DNA of 63,754 nt from CAYYYW01 sp964476245 (GTDB lineage Bacteria; Patescibacteriota; Microgenomatia; UBA1406; HO2-37-13b). Shown here piece after piece: positions 1 through 8,292 of the stretch. Made by a program: the position numbers and the translations under genes. The stretch spans positions 1 through 63,754 of the forward strand of contig CAYYYW010000005.1 in assembly GCA_964476245.1 (NCBI GenBank), in the 5' to 3' direction. Positions within the stretch are counted from its first letter, which is position 1, and each line of letters starts with the position of its first letter. Under the pieces are notes generated by a model. The model made no database searches. It was not told the DNA's origin and was given only the letters and a program-made list of their open reading frames with translations.

Positions 1-38
1 AACTTGAATAAATTCCTGCATAAATTTTTCGCGGATGT

Positions 39-44
39 TATACT
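39..44 (+). promoter_or_regulatory. Extended -10 box (TGT-TATACT) of the MacA-like gene
   Basis: TATACT is preceded by TG one base upstream (extended -10). It ends 7 nt before the ATG at 52, so transcription would begin at or next to the start codon. No SD sequence is visible. Confidence 0.5.
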
Positions 45-51
45 TTTACGT

Positions 52-1077
52 ATGAAAAATAGAATAAAAACATTTGTAATTGTCCTTATTTTGATAATAA
101 TCGGTTTTGTGGTATATAAAAATTTTTTCTCACCGAAAATTAAAAAAATTGAATCAGCAAAAGTAAAACGTGGAGATTTGGAGGAAAAATTAATCATTTC
201 CGGGAAAATTGACGCCGAAGAAAAAGTTATTTTACGCTTTCAATCCTCTGGTCGTTTAGCTTGGGTGGGAGTAAAAGAAGGAGACTATGTTAAAAAATAC
301 CAGGGGATTGCCTCTTTAGACAAGAGGGAGCTTAAAAAAACTCTAGAGAAGTATCTTAACGGTTATGTTAATGAAAGATATGATTTTGAACAAACCCACG
401 ACGATTCTTGGCAAGAACAATATGCTTTAAGTGACGGTCTTAAAAGAGAAGCAGAAAGAATCATCAAAAAATCTCAAAATGATTTAAACGACGCCGTATT
501 AGATGTAGAATTACAAAGTTTATCTTTAGAATACGCTAATCTTTGGACGCCGATTGAAGGTTTGGTCGTAAGGGTTGACAATCCTTTTGCCGGCATGAAT
601 ATTACCCCAGCCCAAGCGGAATTTGAAATTATTAATCCTCAGACGGTTTATTTTTCAGCTTCGGCGGATCAGTCAGAGGTGATTGAATTAAAAGAAAGTA
701 TGATTGGTGACTTAATGCTAGATCCGTATCCCGAAAAAACATTAACTGGGAAAATCAAAAACATTTCTTTTATACCAAAGGCAGGGGAGACAGGGGCGGT
801 TTACGACATAAAATTTATTTTCGAAGAAGACAATCTTAACTACAAGCATAAAATTGGCATGACTGGCGACTTGAGTTTTGTCACTAAAAAAATAAAAGAT
901 GTTTTATATCTGCCAATTAAGTTTGTGAAAAGCGAGACGGGGAAAAAATATGTTAATGTGGTAAAAAATGGCCAGAATGGTCAAAAGACTAAAGTTTTCA
1001 TAACTACCGGCGTGGAAGTTGATGATTTGGTAGAAATTATTTCCGGACTTTCTAAAAACGATACGGTTTATGATTAA
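52..1077 (+). CDS. Efflux periplasmic adaptor (HlyD/MacA-type membrane fusion protein)
   Basis: Membrane fusion subunit of a MacAB-type export system. An N-terminal TM helix (about residues 5-23) anchors it. A lipoyl-like beta domain follows (SGKIDAEEKVILRF, then GVKEGDYVKKYQ), then a short helical hairpin (about 95-165) and a beta-barrel/membrane-proximal region ending GLSKNDTVYD. At 341 aa it is slightly shorter than typical MacA because the hairpin is short. The ATG at 52 is preferred over an upstream in-frame TTG at 4 because it starts the TM segment and sits 7 nt after a -10 box. Its 3' end overlaps the ATPase gene by 8 nt, indicating an operon. The substrate is unknown. Confidence 0.85.
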   Translation: MKNRIKTFVIVLILIIIGFVVYKNFFSPKIKKIESAKVKRGDLEEKLIISGKIDAEEKVILRFQSSGRLAWVGVKEGDYVKKYQGIASLDKRELKKTLEKYLNGYVNERYDFEQTHDDSWQEQYALSDGLKREAERIIKKSQNDLNDAVLDVELQSLSLEYANLWTPIEGLVVRVDNPFAGMNITPAQAEFEIINPQTVYFSASADQSEVIELKESMIGDLMLDPYPEKTLTGKIKNISFIPKAGETGAVYDIKFIFEEDNLNYKHKIGMTGDLSFVTKKIKDVLYLPIKFVKSETGKKYVNVVKNGQNGQKTKVFITTGVEVDDLVEIISGLSKNDTVYD

Positions 1078-1741
1078 ACTTCAGAATATTTACAAAGAGT
1101 ATAAATTAGATGGTGAAGTTTTTATTGCTCTTAACAACATTGTTCTAGAAATAAAAAAAGGTGAATTTACTGCCATTGCTGGTCCGTCTGGATCTGGAAA
1201 ATCAACCTTAATGCATACGATCGGACTGATAGATCATCCTTCCAGGGGGCAAATATATATTGAGGGGAAAGATGCTTTAAAGTTAAGTGACGATCAACTT
1301 TCCGAATTAAGAAATGGATTCGTCGGTTTTGTTTTTCAGCAATTCAATTTAATCAACAAGTTAACCGTCTTAGAAAATATTCTTTTACCCTCAATTTACA
1401 TTAGGAAAAAAATCAACTTTGATCCACAAGAAAAAGCCCTATTTCTTATGAAAAGATTTGGTATAGAGAATAAAGCCAATTCTTTTCCGAATAAAATTTC
1501 TGGCGGAGAGCAACAGCGCGTTGCTATTGCTCGGGCATTAATTAACAATCCAAAGATTATTTTAGCTGACGAACCGACGGGCAATTTGGATACAAAAACA
1601 GGGGAAAAAATTTTAGATCTTTTGGAGGAATTAAATCGAAAAGACGGAATCACCGTTATTGTTGTTACTCACGAGAAACATGTGGCTGACAGGATGAAAA
1701 GGAAGATTTATATAAGGGACGGGGAGATAATAGGAACTTAA
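1070..1741 (+). CDS. ABC transporter ATP-binding protein (MacB/LolD type)
   Basis: Cytoplasmic ATPase of the export system. Walker A GPSGSGKST lies at residues 38-46, the Q-loop in VFQQFNL, the signature SGGEQQRVAIARAL near 144, Walker B IILADEPTG near 163, and the H-loop in VVTHE. The 223-aa length is normal for the LolD/MacB class. The start codon overlaps the end of the adaptor gene, so translational coupling is likely. The FtsX-type permease follows 6 nt downstream. Together the three genes form a complete tripartite module, probably exporting a peptide, lipid or lipoprotein; the actual cargo cannot be read from the sequence. Confidence 0.93.
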   Translation: MIKLQNIYKEYKLDGEVFIALNNIVLEIKKGEFTAIAGPSGSGKSTLMHTIGLIDHPSRGQIYIEGKDALKLSDDQLSELRNGFVGFVFQQFNLINKLTVLENILLPSIYIRKKINFDPQEKALFLMKRFGIENKANSFPNKISGGEQQRVAIARALINNPKIILADEPTGNLDTKTGEKILDLLEELNRKDGITVIVVTHEKHVADRMKRKIYIRDGEIIGT

Positions 1742-1747
1742 AAATAT

Positions 1748-2950
1748 ATGAAATATTTTCTTTTTATTTTAAAGTCCGCTTTTGAGGATTTTCGACGTAA
1801 TAAGCTACGGACGTTTTTGACGTCTTTAGGAATTCTAATTGGGGTTTCCTCGGTTGTTCTTATGATTGCTTTTGGATTAGGCCTCAAGAAATATATCAGT
1901 AACCAGTTTGAAAGTTTAGGGGCAAACCTTATGTTTGTTATTCCCGGAAGCAAGAATACTTTTTTAAGAGGCGGGGGAATGATTGGTGGCATAAAATTTG
2001 ACGACAAGGACATCAGTAAAATAAAAAGAGTAAAAACAATTAGTCATATTGCTCCAATTTTTGCGAAATCCGGGGCTTTAATTAAAGTTCGTGAAAAAAT
2101 TGAAGTGGCTGAGATTTTAGCCTCAACCGAGGAGATTGTTCCTATTATGAATTTGGAACTTGAGGAAGGACGATTAATGGAGAAAAAAGACGCGCAAAAA
2201 GGCAGCAAAATTGTCATGCTTCATAAGTCTTTGGCAGAAAAATTATTTAGCTCCGCCAGCGAGGCGGTTGGTAAAAATATTGTTAGTGAAGAACAGAATT
2301 TTAAGGTAATCGGGGTTTTAAAATCTAAAGGTGGAGGAGGTCTTGGAGGCAGTAGTTTAGATGATCATATCTACATTCCTTTTAAAGCTTCGTATTCTTT
2401 TAACCCAGACAAGAAATTCTTTGGGATATATTTTAAAGTAGAGGACAAAGAAGTTATTCCCGAAACAAAAGAAGAAGTGAAAAAGGTTTTATTAAAAAGA
2501 TATGATGAAGACGATTTTAGCATTATGGAGCAAACAGAACTAATGGAAACAATTTCTTCAATTTTTTCAATTATCAATGTTGTTTTGGTCGCCATCGCCG
2601 CAGTTTCTCTTGTTGTTGGAGGGATAGGAATTATGAACATTATGTATGTTTCGGTAATTGAAAGAATCCGAGAGATTGGGATAAGAAGGGCCATTGGGGC
2701 GACAAAAAACGATATTCTTTTTCAATTTTTAGCTGAATCAGTGATTCTATCTTTATTGGGCGGATTTCTTGGCCTTACGATTTCTTTCGTGGTGGTTTTT
2801 TTTATTCAAAGTTATTTCCCAGCATATATTGATTTAACATCAATCTTAATCGCTCTTGGCGTTTCATCAGCTATAGGTATTATTTTTGGCGTTTTACCAG
2901 CTAAAAAAGCAGCGGAACTTTCTCCAATTGAAGCGATTCGTTATGAATGA
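1748..2950 (+). CDS. ABC transporter permease, MacB/FtsX family
   Basis: Membrane subunit of the MacAB-like exporter, 400 aa. It has the MacB layout: one N-terminal TM (about residues 20-45, after the RRNKLRTFLTSLGI motif), a large extracytoplasmic domain (about 50-265), then three C-terminal TM helices separated by the coupling motif ERIREIGIRRAIGATKNDI. It ends with the usual LPAKKAAELSPIEAIRYE signature. It follows the ATPase gene by 6 nt. The extracellular domain has a glycine-rich stretch (GGGGLGG, about residue 197), otherwise nothing is unusual. Confidence 0.92.
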   Translation: MKYFLFILKSAFEDFRRNKLRTFLTSLGILIGVSSVVLMIAFGLGLKKYISNQFESLGANLMFVIPGSKNTFLRGGGMIGGIKFDDKDISKIKRVKTISHIAPIFAKSGALIKVREKIEVAEILASTEEIVPIMNLELEEGRLMEKKDAQKGSKIVMLHKSLAEKLFSSASEAVGKNIVSEEQNFKVIGVLKSKGGGGLGGSSLDDHIYIPFKASYSFNPDKKFFGIYFKVEDKEVIPETKEEVKKVLLKRYDEDDFSIMEQTELMETISSIFSIINVVLVAIAAVSLVVGGIGIMNIMYVSVIERIREIGIRRAIGATKNDILFQFLAESVILSLLGGFLGLTISFVVVFFIQSYFPAYIDLTSILIALGVSSAIGIIFGVLPAKKAAELSPIEAIRYE

Positions 2951-2978
2951 GATAAAATCATCTAGCAATCTATTATCC

Positions 2979-3016
2979 GTCATCCTGAACGAAGTGAAGG
3001 ATCTAGCGAAGCGTAG
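2979..3016 (+). repeat. REP-like repeat, left copy beside GIY-YIG gene
   Basis: Begins GTCATCCTGAACGAAGTG and ends AGGATCTAGCGAAGCGTAG. The same family recurs in inverted orientation at 3309-3357 and as a paired palindrome at 7655-7749. It supplies the last codons and stop of the neighbouring GIY-YIG gene. Confidence 0.7.
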
Positions 3017-3296
3017 ATGATAAATCTTTAAACTTAGGATTTTCAATTTTGATAAGATTGATCTTTTTACATCTTTTCCAGCCTTTGATTTTCTTTTCAA
3101 CGATAATGGCTTCTTCGGGCGTGGTAAATTCTTCAAACCATACTAGTTTATATAAACGGTATTTATTAGTAAATGAATTATCAATTACTCCGTTTTTGTG
3201 TTCCTGGATTCTTCTTTGAAGATTGTTTGTTATTCCAGTATACAAAACAGTATTTTCGTAGTTGGCGATGATATAAACAAAATAACTTTTATTCAT
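3003..3296 (-). CDS. GIY-YIG nuclease family protein (standalone, UPF0213-like)
   Basis: Small standalone GIY-YIG domain, 97 aa. The conserved elements are visible: YFVYIIAN (first Tyr), VLYTGITNN (YTG strand), the Arg of LQRRIQEHKNG, and a downstream acidic helix (AIIVEKKIKGWKR) carrying the metal-binding Glu. Such proteins are DNA endonuclease-like; the cellular role of this subfamily is poorly defined. The gene lies between two inverted copies of a REP-like repeat, and its last codons (SSTLR-stop) are inside the left copy. It is not in an operon. A second, divergent GIY-YIG gene lies at 23777-24043. Confidence 0.85.
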   Translation of the reverse strand: MNKSYFVYIIANYENTVLYTGITNNLQRRIQEHKNGVIDNSFTNKYRLYKLVWFEEFTTPEEAIIVEKKIKGWKRCKKINLIKIENPKFKDLSSTLR

Positions 3297-3308
3297 TAGT
3301 AATATTTT

Positions 3309-3357
3309 ACGCTACGCTAGATTCTTCGTCGTCACTTCGTTCCTCCTCAGAATAACA
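3309..3357 (-). repeat. REP-like repeat, right copy (inverted)
   Basis: On the minus strand it reads GTTATTCTGAGGAGG, then AACGAAGTGACG, then GAATCTAGCGTAGCGTAA. This is a diverged inverted match to 2979-3016, so the pair brackets the GIY-YIG gene as terminal inverted repeats would. Confidence 0.6.
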
Positions 3358-3358
3358 A

Positions 3359-4228
3359 TCAAGTTGGTTGTTGACACATCGGGCAGAAAAAGCTGCTTCT
3401 CCCTCCCTGTTTGATTCTTTTTATTGGAGTTTTACAAATAAGGCAGGGTTCATTTTCTCTTTGATAAACTTTAAAATGGGTTTGATATGAGCCTCTGCTA
3501 CCATTAGGCTTAATATAAGCCTCATCTGCGCTTGTTGAACCTCCGTATTTTATTCCTTGTTCAATAACTTTTTTGATCGTTTGATAGAGTTTGGCAACTT
3601 CTAATTTACTAAGAGATTTAGATTTTTTTAAAGGATGAATCTTTGCTAAAAACAAAGCTTCATTAGCGTAGATGTTGCCAATACCGGCAATTTTTTCCTG
3701 ATCTAATAATAAAAGTTTAATCGGTTTGCTAGTTTGTTGAGTAATTATAGTTAAGTACTCAACTGTAAATTCATTAGAAAGGACGTCAATTCCCTGTGGT
3801 TTTTCTGGTTGATCGGTTATTTTTATCCAGCCAAATTTACGCATATCGTTGAAAAATAAGCCGCTACCATCGGAAAAGGCAAAAACCACTCTGGTGGTTT
3901 TTGAAGGCATTTTGGTTGTCTTGGTAAAAGGAATAACGTCTTTAAAAACTGAGTTTTTAAGATTGTTTGTATAAAGAATTTCGCCGGTAAGTTTAAGATG
4001 AATATTTAAGAACTTATAGTTGGCGAGTTTACGAGTTAACGGGTTAACGAGTTTAAAAACAAGAATTTTTCCAAAACGTTCGATAGAAACAATTTTTTTA
4101 CCGACGACATCTTCCTTTTTACCAATAAATTGCTTTTTTTCCAAAATTTTAATGTCTTTTATCGTCTTTCCAATAATTTTAGGTTTTAACTGGAGACGGA
4201 TTGTTTCAACTTCGGGAAGTTCGGGCAT
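3359..4228 (-). CDS. mutM: Formamidopyrimidine-DNA glycosylase (Fpg/MutM)
   Basis: Base-excision repair glycosylase/AP lyase removing oxidised purines. The start MPELPEVETI gives the catalytic N-terminal proline and Glu3. The helix-two-turn-helix is visible as LLDQEKIAGIGNIYANEALF, and the C-terminal zinc finger is C-x2-C...C-x2-C (CLICK, FCPMCQQ). The 289-aa length is normal. It begins 23 nt inside the 3' end of the upstream glycosyltransferase gene. A perfect 10-bp-stem hairpin (AAAGACTGTC/GACAGTCTTT, 4237-4266) lies just before its start codon on that mRNA and could affect its translation. Confidence 0.95.
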   Translation of the reverse strand: MPELPEVETIRLQLKPKIIGKTIKDIKILEKKQFIGKKEDVVGKKIVSIERFGKILVFKLVNPLTRKLANYKFLNIHLKLTGEILYTNNLKNSVFKDVIPFTKTTKMPSKTTRVVFAFSDGSGLFFNDMRKFGWIKITDQPEKPQGIDVLSNEFTVEYLTIITQQTSKPIKLLLLDQEKIAGIGNIYANEALFLAKIHPLKKSKSLSKLEVAKLYQTIKKVIEQGIKYGGSTSADEAYIKPNGSRGSYQTHFKVYQRENEPCLICKTPIKRIKQGGRSSFFCPMCQQPT

Positions 4229-5366
4229 TTTTATTTAAAGACTGTCGTTCTTGAAAGACAGTCTTTATAAATTTAAAAATATTTTCCTTAAATTTTTCTT
4301 CAGAAAAGTTTTCGGCAGTTTTTCGGGCAGACTTTTTCATCTTAATAAATTCTTCTTCTTTTAAACTTTCAAACTTTTTAACCTTATGAACTAACGAGTC
4401 CTCATTTAATTGGTTAAATAAAAATCCATTTTGTCCGTCTTTTATATGTTCAGGAATACCGCCGTCACTGTAAGCAATTACTGGTACTCCGTAACCCATG
4501 GCTTCTGCCGGGGCAATACCAAACTCTTCATCAGCGGCCGAAAACAAAAAGGCTTTAGCTTCAAGATATAATTGGGTTAATTTTTCATCAGGAAGCTCTC
4601 CTAAAAATTCTACTTTTGGTCCCGCTATTGATTTTAAATATTTTTCATCCCGACCGGCGCCAACGATTTTAAGATTTAATTTCATTTTATTAGCGGCTTT
4701 TATCAAAATGTCAATGTGTTTGGCCCGAGCGAGACGGGAAACGGTTAGATAAAAGCTTGAAGGTTTGAAGGCTTGAAGGTTTGAAGGTTTTTTAGGAATA
4801 CTAACTGGAGGATAGATAACGATAGAATCACGGCGGTAGAATTTTTCAATCCGTCTTTTTGTTTCTTCTGAATTGGCGATGAAACAATCAACTCTTTGAG
4901 ATGAAAGATAGTCCCACAATCGCAAACCATGGTTAACTAGGTGACCATAAATTTTAATCGGCCAATATTTTTGCCACTCAATCGCAGTCTCATAATAATA
5001 AAGCGAACGGGGCGGATGATGAAGGTAACAAACATGAACAGTTTTCGGCCGGGTAATTACTCCCTTTGACATGTAGGAACCTGAAGAGGAAATAACCAAA
5101 TCATAATTTGAAAAATTAAAAGGTTCCCAAAGCAAAGGGGTAATAAAACGAAGAGGGGAATAGAGTTTTTTTAAAAAAGGAATTTTATCTGCCCAGGAAG
5201 TGATAATTTGCCAATTTTTAAATTTTTCGGCATGAGAACCTAAAGTTTTAGGATTGTAGAATGAGGTATAAACGTCGGCTTCGGGAAAAATTTTCTTAAG
5301 AGTGACTAATACCCGCTCCGCCCCCCCAAATTCTTGCAATTGATCGTGAACAATAGCGACTTTCAT
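4206..5366 (-). CDS. Glycosyltransferase family 4 (GT-B fold)
   Basis: 386 aa with N-terminal MKVAIVHDQLQEFGGAERVL (acceptor-binding Rossmann half) and a C-terminal GT4 donor site: LTVSRLARAKHIDILI, then SAADEEFGIAPAEAMGYGVPVIAYSDGG with the EFGIAPAEAM Glu motif. It probably transfers a nucleotide-activated sugar during surface polysaccharide or glycolipid synthesis at the inner membrane. The start at 5366 lies 7 nt from a TATAAT box that overlaps the -10 of the divergent uppP gene. mutM is downstream in the same direction and overlaps it. Confidence 0.9.
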   Translation of the reverse strand: MKVAIVHDQLQEFGGAERVLVTLKKIFPEADVYTSFYNPKTLGSHAEKFKNWQIITSWADKIPFLKKLYSPLRFITPLLWEPFNFSNYDLVISSSGSYMSKGVITRPKTVHVCYLHHPPRSLYYYETAIEWQKYWPIKIYGHLVNHGLRLWDYLSSQRVDCFIANSEETKRRIEKFYRRDSIVIYPPVSIPKKPSNLQAFKPSSFYLTVSRLARAKHIDILIKAANKMKLNLKIVGAGRDEKYLKSIAGPKVEFLGELPDEKLTQLYLEAKAFLFSAADEEFGIAPAEAMGYGVPVIAYSDGGIPEHIKDGQNGFLFNQLNEDSLVHKVKKFESLKEEEFIKMKKSARKTAENFSEEKFKENIFKFIKTVFQERQSLNKNARTSRS

Positions 5367-5373
5367 TTTATGT

Positions 5374-5381
5374 ATTATACT
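5374..5381. promoter_or_regulatory. Overlapping divergent -10 boxes between GT4 and uppP genes
   Basis: The plus strand reads TATACT at 5376-5381 and the minus strand TATAAT at 5379-5374. Each ends exactly 7 nt before its own start codon (5389 and 5366). The whole intergenic gap is 22 bp, so both genes would be leaderless and the two promoters mutually exclusive. Confidence 0.55.
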
Positions 5382-5388
5382 GTAAGAT

Positions 5389-6171
5389 ATGAGTGTTTTA
5401 AACGCCTTAATCTTGGGAATAGTTGAGGGACTAACCGAGTTTTTGCCGATTTCTTCAACCGCTCATCTTATTTTTGTTAGCAAGTTATTAAAGATTCATC
5501 AAACAGAGTTTCAAAAATTTTTTGAAGTCTTTATTCAATCAGGAGCAATTTTAGCCGTCTTAATAATTTACTTTCGTCATTTATTAACTCATAAAAAGAA
5601 CTTAAAAAATATTGTTGTTTCTTTTTTTCCAACAGCAATCATTGGGTTTGTTTTTTACAAAATTATTAAAAATATCTTTTTTGAATCTTATCTACTTATT
5701 GTTTTTATGATGTTTTTTGTTGGGTTTGTATTTTTTACAGTGGAGCTTTTGGTTAAGAGAAAAAAATTAAGACTGCAAAAATCAGTGAACAATATTACTT
5801 ATAAACAAGCAATAATTATCGGGCTAGGGCAGTCTTTAGCCATTGTTCCCGGTGTTTCTCGAGCCGGAGCAGTGATAGTGACAATGATGTTTTTGGGTTT
5901 CAGGCGAGACGAAGCGGCTTTATATTCTTTTCTTTTAGCTGTTCCGACAATTTTTGCCGCCTCTGCTTTTGATCTTTTAAAAACAAATTTTAGCTTGGTT
6001 TTTAATTCGCAAAATTTATTTTTTCTGATAATCGGATTTTTAACTTCGTTTATAAGCGCCTTTTTTGTAATCCGCTTGTTTATTAATTACCTGCAGAAAA
6101 ATAGTTTAGTAGTCTTTGGTTGGTATCGGATTATTGTTGCTGGTATTTTGATTTTAGCTTTTCTAAACTAA
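5389..6171 (+). CDS. uppP: Undecaprenyl-diphosphatase (BacA/UppP)
   Basis: Integral membrane phosphatase that recycles the lipid carrier undecaprenyl pyrophosphate to the monophosphate for cell-wall and polysaccharide synthesis. Both hallmark motifs are present: GIVEGLTEFLPISSTAHL at residues 10-27 and PGVSRAGAVIV near 160. The protein is 260 aa with about eight hydrophobic segments, the normal size. It diverges from a glycosyltransferase gene, and no SD is visible before the ATG. The 3' end is followed after about 48 nt by rtcB, but a functional link is not evident. Confidence 0.95.
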   Translation: MSVLNALILGIVEGLTEFLPISSTAHLIFVSKLLKIHQTEFQKFFEVFIQSGAILAVLIIYFRHLLTHKKNLKNIVVSFFPTAIIGFVFYKIIKNIFFESYLLIVFMMFFVGFVFFTVELLVKRKKLRLQKSVNNITYKQAIIIGLGQSLAIVPGVSRAGAVIVTMMFLGFRRDEAALYSFLLAVPTIFAASAFDLLKTNFSLVFNSQNLFFLIIGFLTSFISAFFVIRLFINYLQKNSLVVFGWYRIIVAGILILAFLN

Positions 6172-6218
6172 GAATAGGATTTGCGCATTCTGTTATTAAT
6201 CTGTTATTAAATCGTTAT

Positions 6219-7634
6219 ATGGTGAATATTTTTGGCTATATATTAAATAGGGTCGGTGAGGCGGAGTATGAAATGGAAAAAGATTACCAAGGAGCGCCTT
6301 TGCGGATTTTTGCCGAAGAAGGATTATTAAAACAGATGGATGAGGCGGTTTTTATTCAGGGAAAAAACGTGGCTCAACTTCCGGGATTGGTTGGACCGGT
6401 ATTAATCATGCCCGATGCTCATTCAGGCTATGGAGCGCCCATCGGCACAGTTTTTGCTATGGACTCTAACCATGGTTATATTTCTCCCGGCGCAGTTGGA
6501 TACGATATAAATTGCGGGATGAGATTAATAAAAACTAATCTTTGCCATGAAGAAATAAAACCTCACTTAGAAAAATTAGTCAACATGCTTTTTGACTACG
6601 TACCGCCCGGTCTCGGAAGACGTGGATTTTTAAAAGTTAATAAAAAGGAATTAAAGCAATTAGTTGAGGAAGGCGTTCCTCATCTTATTAAAAAAGGCAT
6701 CGGCTGGGAAGAGGACATTTCTCGCATAGAAGAGCAAGGTAAAATTCAAGATGCTGATTTTTCTTGTGTTTCTAAAGAAGCGGCTGATCGCGGAATTAGT
6801 CAATTGGCTACCTTGGGCTCGGGCAATCATTATCTGGAAATCCAAGTGGTTGAGGCGATTCTTGATCAAGAAAAGGCAAAAGAGTTGGGTATTTTTAAAA
6901 AAAATCAAATCACAGTTATGATTCACTGTGGATCAAGAGGTTTTGGTCATCAAGTTTGTAGTGATTATTTAAGGATTTTTGAGAAACATAGGTCTGAATT
7001 CAAAATTGCCTTGAGTGATCGGCAGTTAGTTTCTGCTCCTCTTTATTCTTCACCGGCAAAACATTATTTTTCCGCCATGGCGGCCGCGGCCAATTTTGCC
7101 TTTGCTAATCGGGAAGCAATAACTCATAAAATAAGAATGGTATTTGAAAAAGTCTTGGGAAAAAAAGCTCAAACCTTAGGAATGAAGTTGGTTTATGACG
7201 TGGCTCATAATATTGCTAAATTTGAGCAACATCAGATTCCTAAGTCTAAAAAACAAGGAAGATTTTTGATTCATCGAAAAGGAGCTACTCGTTCCTTTCC
7301 TAATCTACCGGTAATTATCGGCGGATCAATGGAAACAGGTAGTTACCTTTTGATTGGAACTCGCGAAGCGGCGACAAAATCATTCGGGTCAACCGCTCAC
7401 GGCTCCGGCCGAACCATGTCTCGGGCAAAAGCCAAAAGGATTGTTTGCGGAGACAAGCTTTGGCAAGAAATGAAAAATAAAGGTATTTACGTAAAATCTG
7501 TCTCTTCTGCTGGTTTAGCTGAAGAAGCCGGCTTGGCTTACAAAAACATCTCCGATGTGATAAAATCGATTGATGCGGCTGGTCTTTCTAAACCAGTTGC
7601 CTATTTAAGACCGATCGGGAACATTAAAGGATAA
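6219..7634 (+). CDS. rtcB: RNA-splicing ligase RtcB
   Basis: GTP-dependent RNA ligase joining 2',3'-cyclic phosphate (or 3'-phosphate) and 5'-OH ends. Family motifs occur in order: MPDAHSGYGAPIGTVFA, GYDINCGMR, LGSGNHYLE, MIHCGSRGFGHQV, VYDVAHNIAKFE, HRKGATRSFP, IIGGSMETGSYL, and STAHGSGRTMSR, which holds the histidine that is guanylylated. From the ATG at 6219 the product is 471 aa, a normal size. The open frame runs further upstream to 6120 but that part overlaps uppP and is not RtcB-like, so it was excluded. No archease gene is nearby. Confidence 0.94.
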   Translation: MVNIFGYILNRVGEAEYEMEKDYQGAPLRIFAEEGLLKQMDEAVFIQGKNVAQLPGLVGPVLIMPDAHSGYGAPIGTVFAMDSNHGYISPGAVGYDINCGMRLIKTNLCHEEIKPHLEKLVNMLFDYVPPGLGRRGFLKVNKKELKQLVEEGVPHLIKKGIGWEEDISRIEEQGKIQDADFSCVSKEAADRGISQLATLGSGNHYLEIQVVEAILDQEKAKELGIFKKNQITVMIHCGSRGFGHQVCSDYLRIFEKHRSEFKIALSDRQLVSAPLYSSPAKHYFSAMAAAANFAFANREAITHKIRMVFEKVLGKKAQTLGMKLVYDVAHNIAKFEQHQIPKSKKQGRFLIHRKGATRSFPNLPVIIGGSMETGSYLLIGTREAATKSFGSTAHGSGRTMSRAKAKRIVCGDKLWQEMKNKGIYVKSVSSAGLAEEAGLAYKNISDVIKSIDAAGLSKPVAYLRPIGNIKG

Positions 7635-7654
7635 TAGGAGTTACGCAGTAAATT

Positions 7655-7749
7655 GTCATCCTGAGCGTTAGCGAAGGATCTAGCGAGCGAAGCGAGCGTA
7701 ATTACGCTTTCGCTAGATTCTTCCCCCGCTAAGCGGGGTCAGAATGACA
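7655..7749. repeat. Paired inverted REP-like element (REPIN-like)
   Basis: The left end GTCATCCTGAGCGTTAGCG...GGATCTAGCG faces the right end CGCTAGATTCTTC...CAGAATGACA, giving one large imperfect hairpin. It contains a nested CCCCGCTAAGCGGGG stem and an AGCGAGCGAAGCGAGCG stretch. It fills most of the gap between rtcB and the next gene and is the best-preserved member of the family also seen at 2979-3016 and 3309-3357. Confidence 0.75.
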
Positions 7750-7788
7750 GTGTGTAGGTCTTGAAGATAAATTTAACTTGTTTTAATT

Positions 7789-8259
7789 ATGTACAACAGT
7801 CCAACATGCGGGCAACTTGATATTTTAGCTATGAAAAAAAGAATAGTTTCTTACATGACGGAAATAAAAGAGGCTAAGTATAAAATTATTGTTGGTTCCG
7901 ATTCACAAAAATTAAAAAGCGGGAGCTATGATTTTGTTGTTGCTATCGCTATCCATCGTGTAGGCGCTGGGGGTATATATTTTTGGAAACGAGAAATAGT
8001 CAATAAAAAAATGGGTTTAAGACAAAGAATGTATCAAGAAGCAATTTTGTCACTGCAATCGGCCGAAAATGTCTTTGAACTATTTCGTGAGAACGGAATT
8101 GCTAAATATGATATTGAAATTCATGTGGACATTGGCCGCGGTGGTGAAACTCGTGTAATGATTACGGAAATTGTTGGTATGGTTCGCGGAAGTGGCTATG
8201 ATGTAAAAATAAAACCATATGCTTTTGGAGCTTCAAAAGTTGCCGATCGTCATACCTGA
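7789..8259 (+). CDS. Ribonuclease H-like YkuK family protein (DUF458)
   Basis: 156 aa. It matches the YkuK/DUF458 pattern: KIIVGSDSQ (first acidic strand), HRVGAGGIYFWKRE, HVDIGRGGETRVMITEIVGMV and the C-terminal ASKVADRHT. The acidic residues on these strands suggest an RNase H fold with a metal-binding centre. The biochemical role of the family is not settled; a nucleic acid-processing function is inferred. It follows a REPIN-like repeat and converges with the Lon-like gene, so it appears to be transcribed alone. Confidence 0.75.
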   Translation: MYNSPTCGQLDILAMKKRIVSYMTEIKEAKYKIIVGSDSQKLKSGSYDFVVAIAIHRVGAGGIYFWKREIVNKKMGLRQRMYQEAILSLQSAENVFELFRENGIAKYDIEIHVDIGRGGETRVMITEIVGMVRGSGYDVKIKPYAFGASKVADRHT

Positions 8260-8292
8260 AAATCCAAAATCACAAATCTTATTTTAAATTTG

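Noticed and set aside
2248..2266. REP insertion in the FtsX-type permease (CCGCCAGCGAGGCGG)
   Set aside because: The encoded residues fit the normal length and pattern of the family, so insertion is not supported.
4237..4266. Intrinsic terminator between GT4 and mutM genes
   Set aside because: The 10-bp hairpin has no T-run and lies inside the GT4 coding end, so it is noted only as a possible translation effect.
6120..6218. N-terminal extension of RtcB
   Set aside because: It overlaps uppP and its Cys/aromatic-rich sequence does not fit the family.
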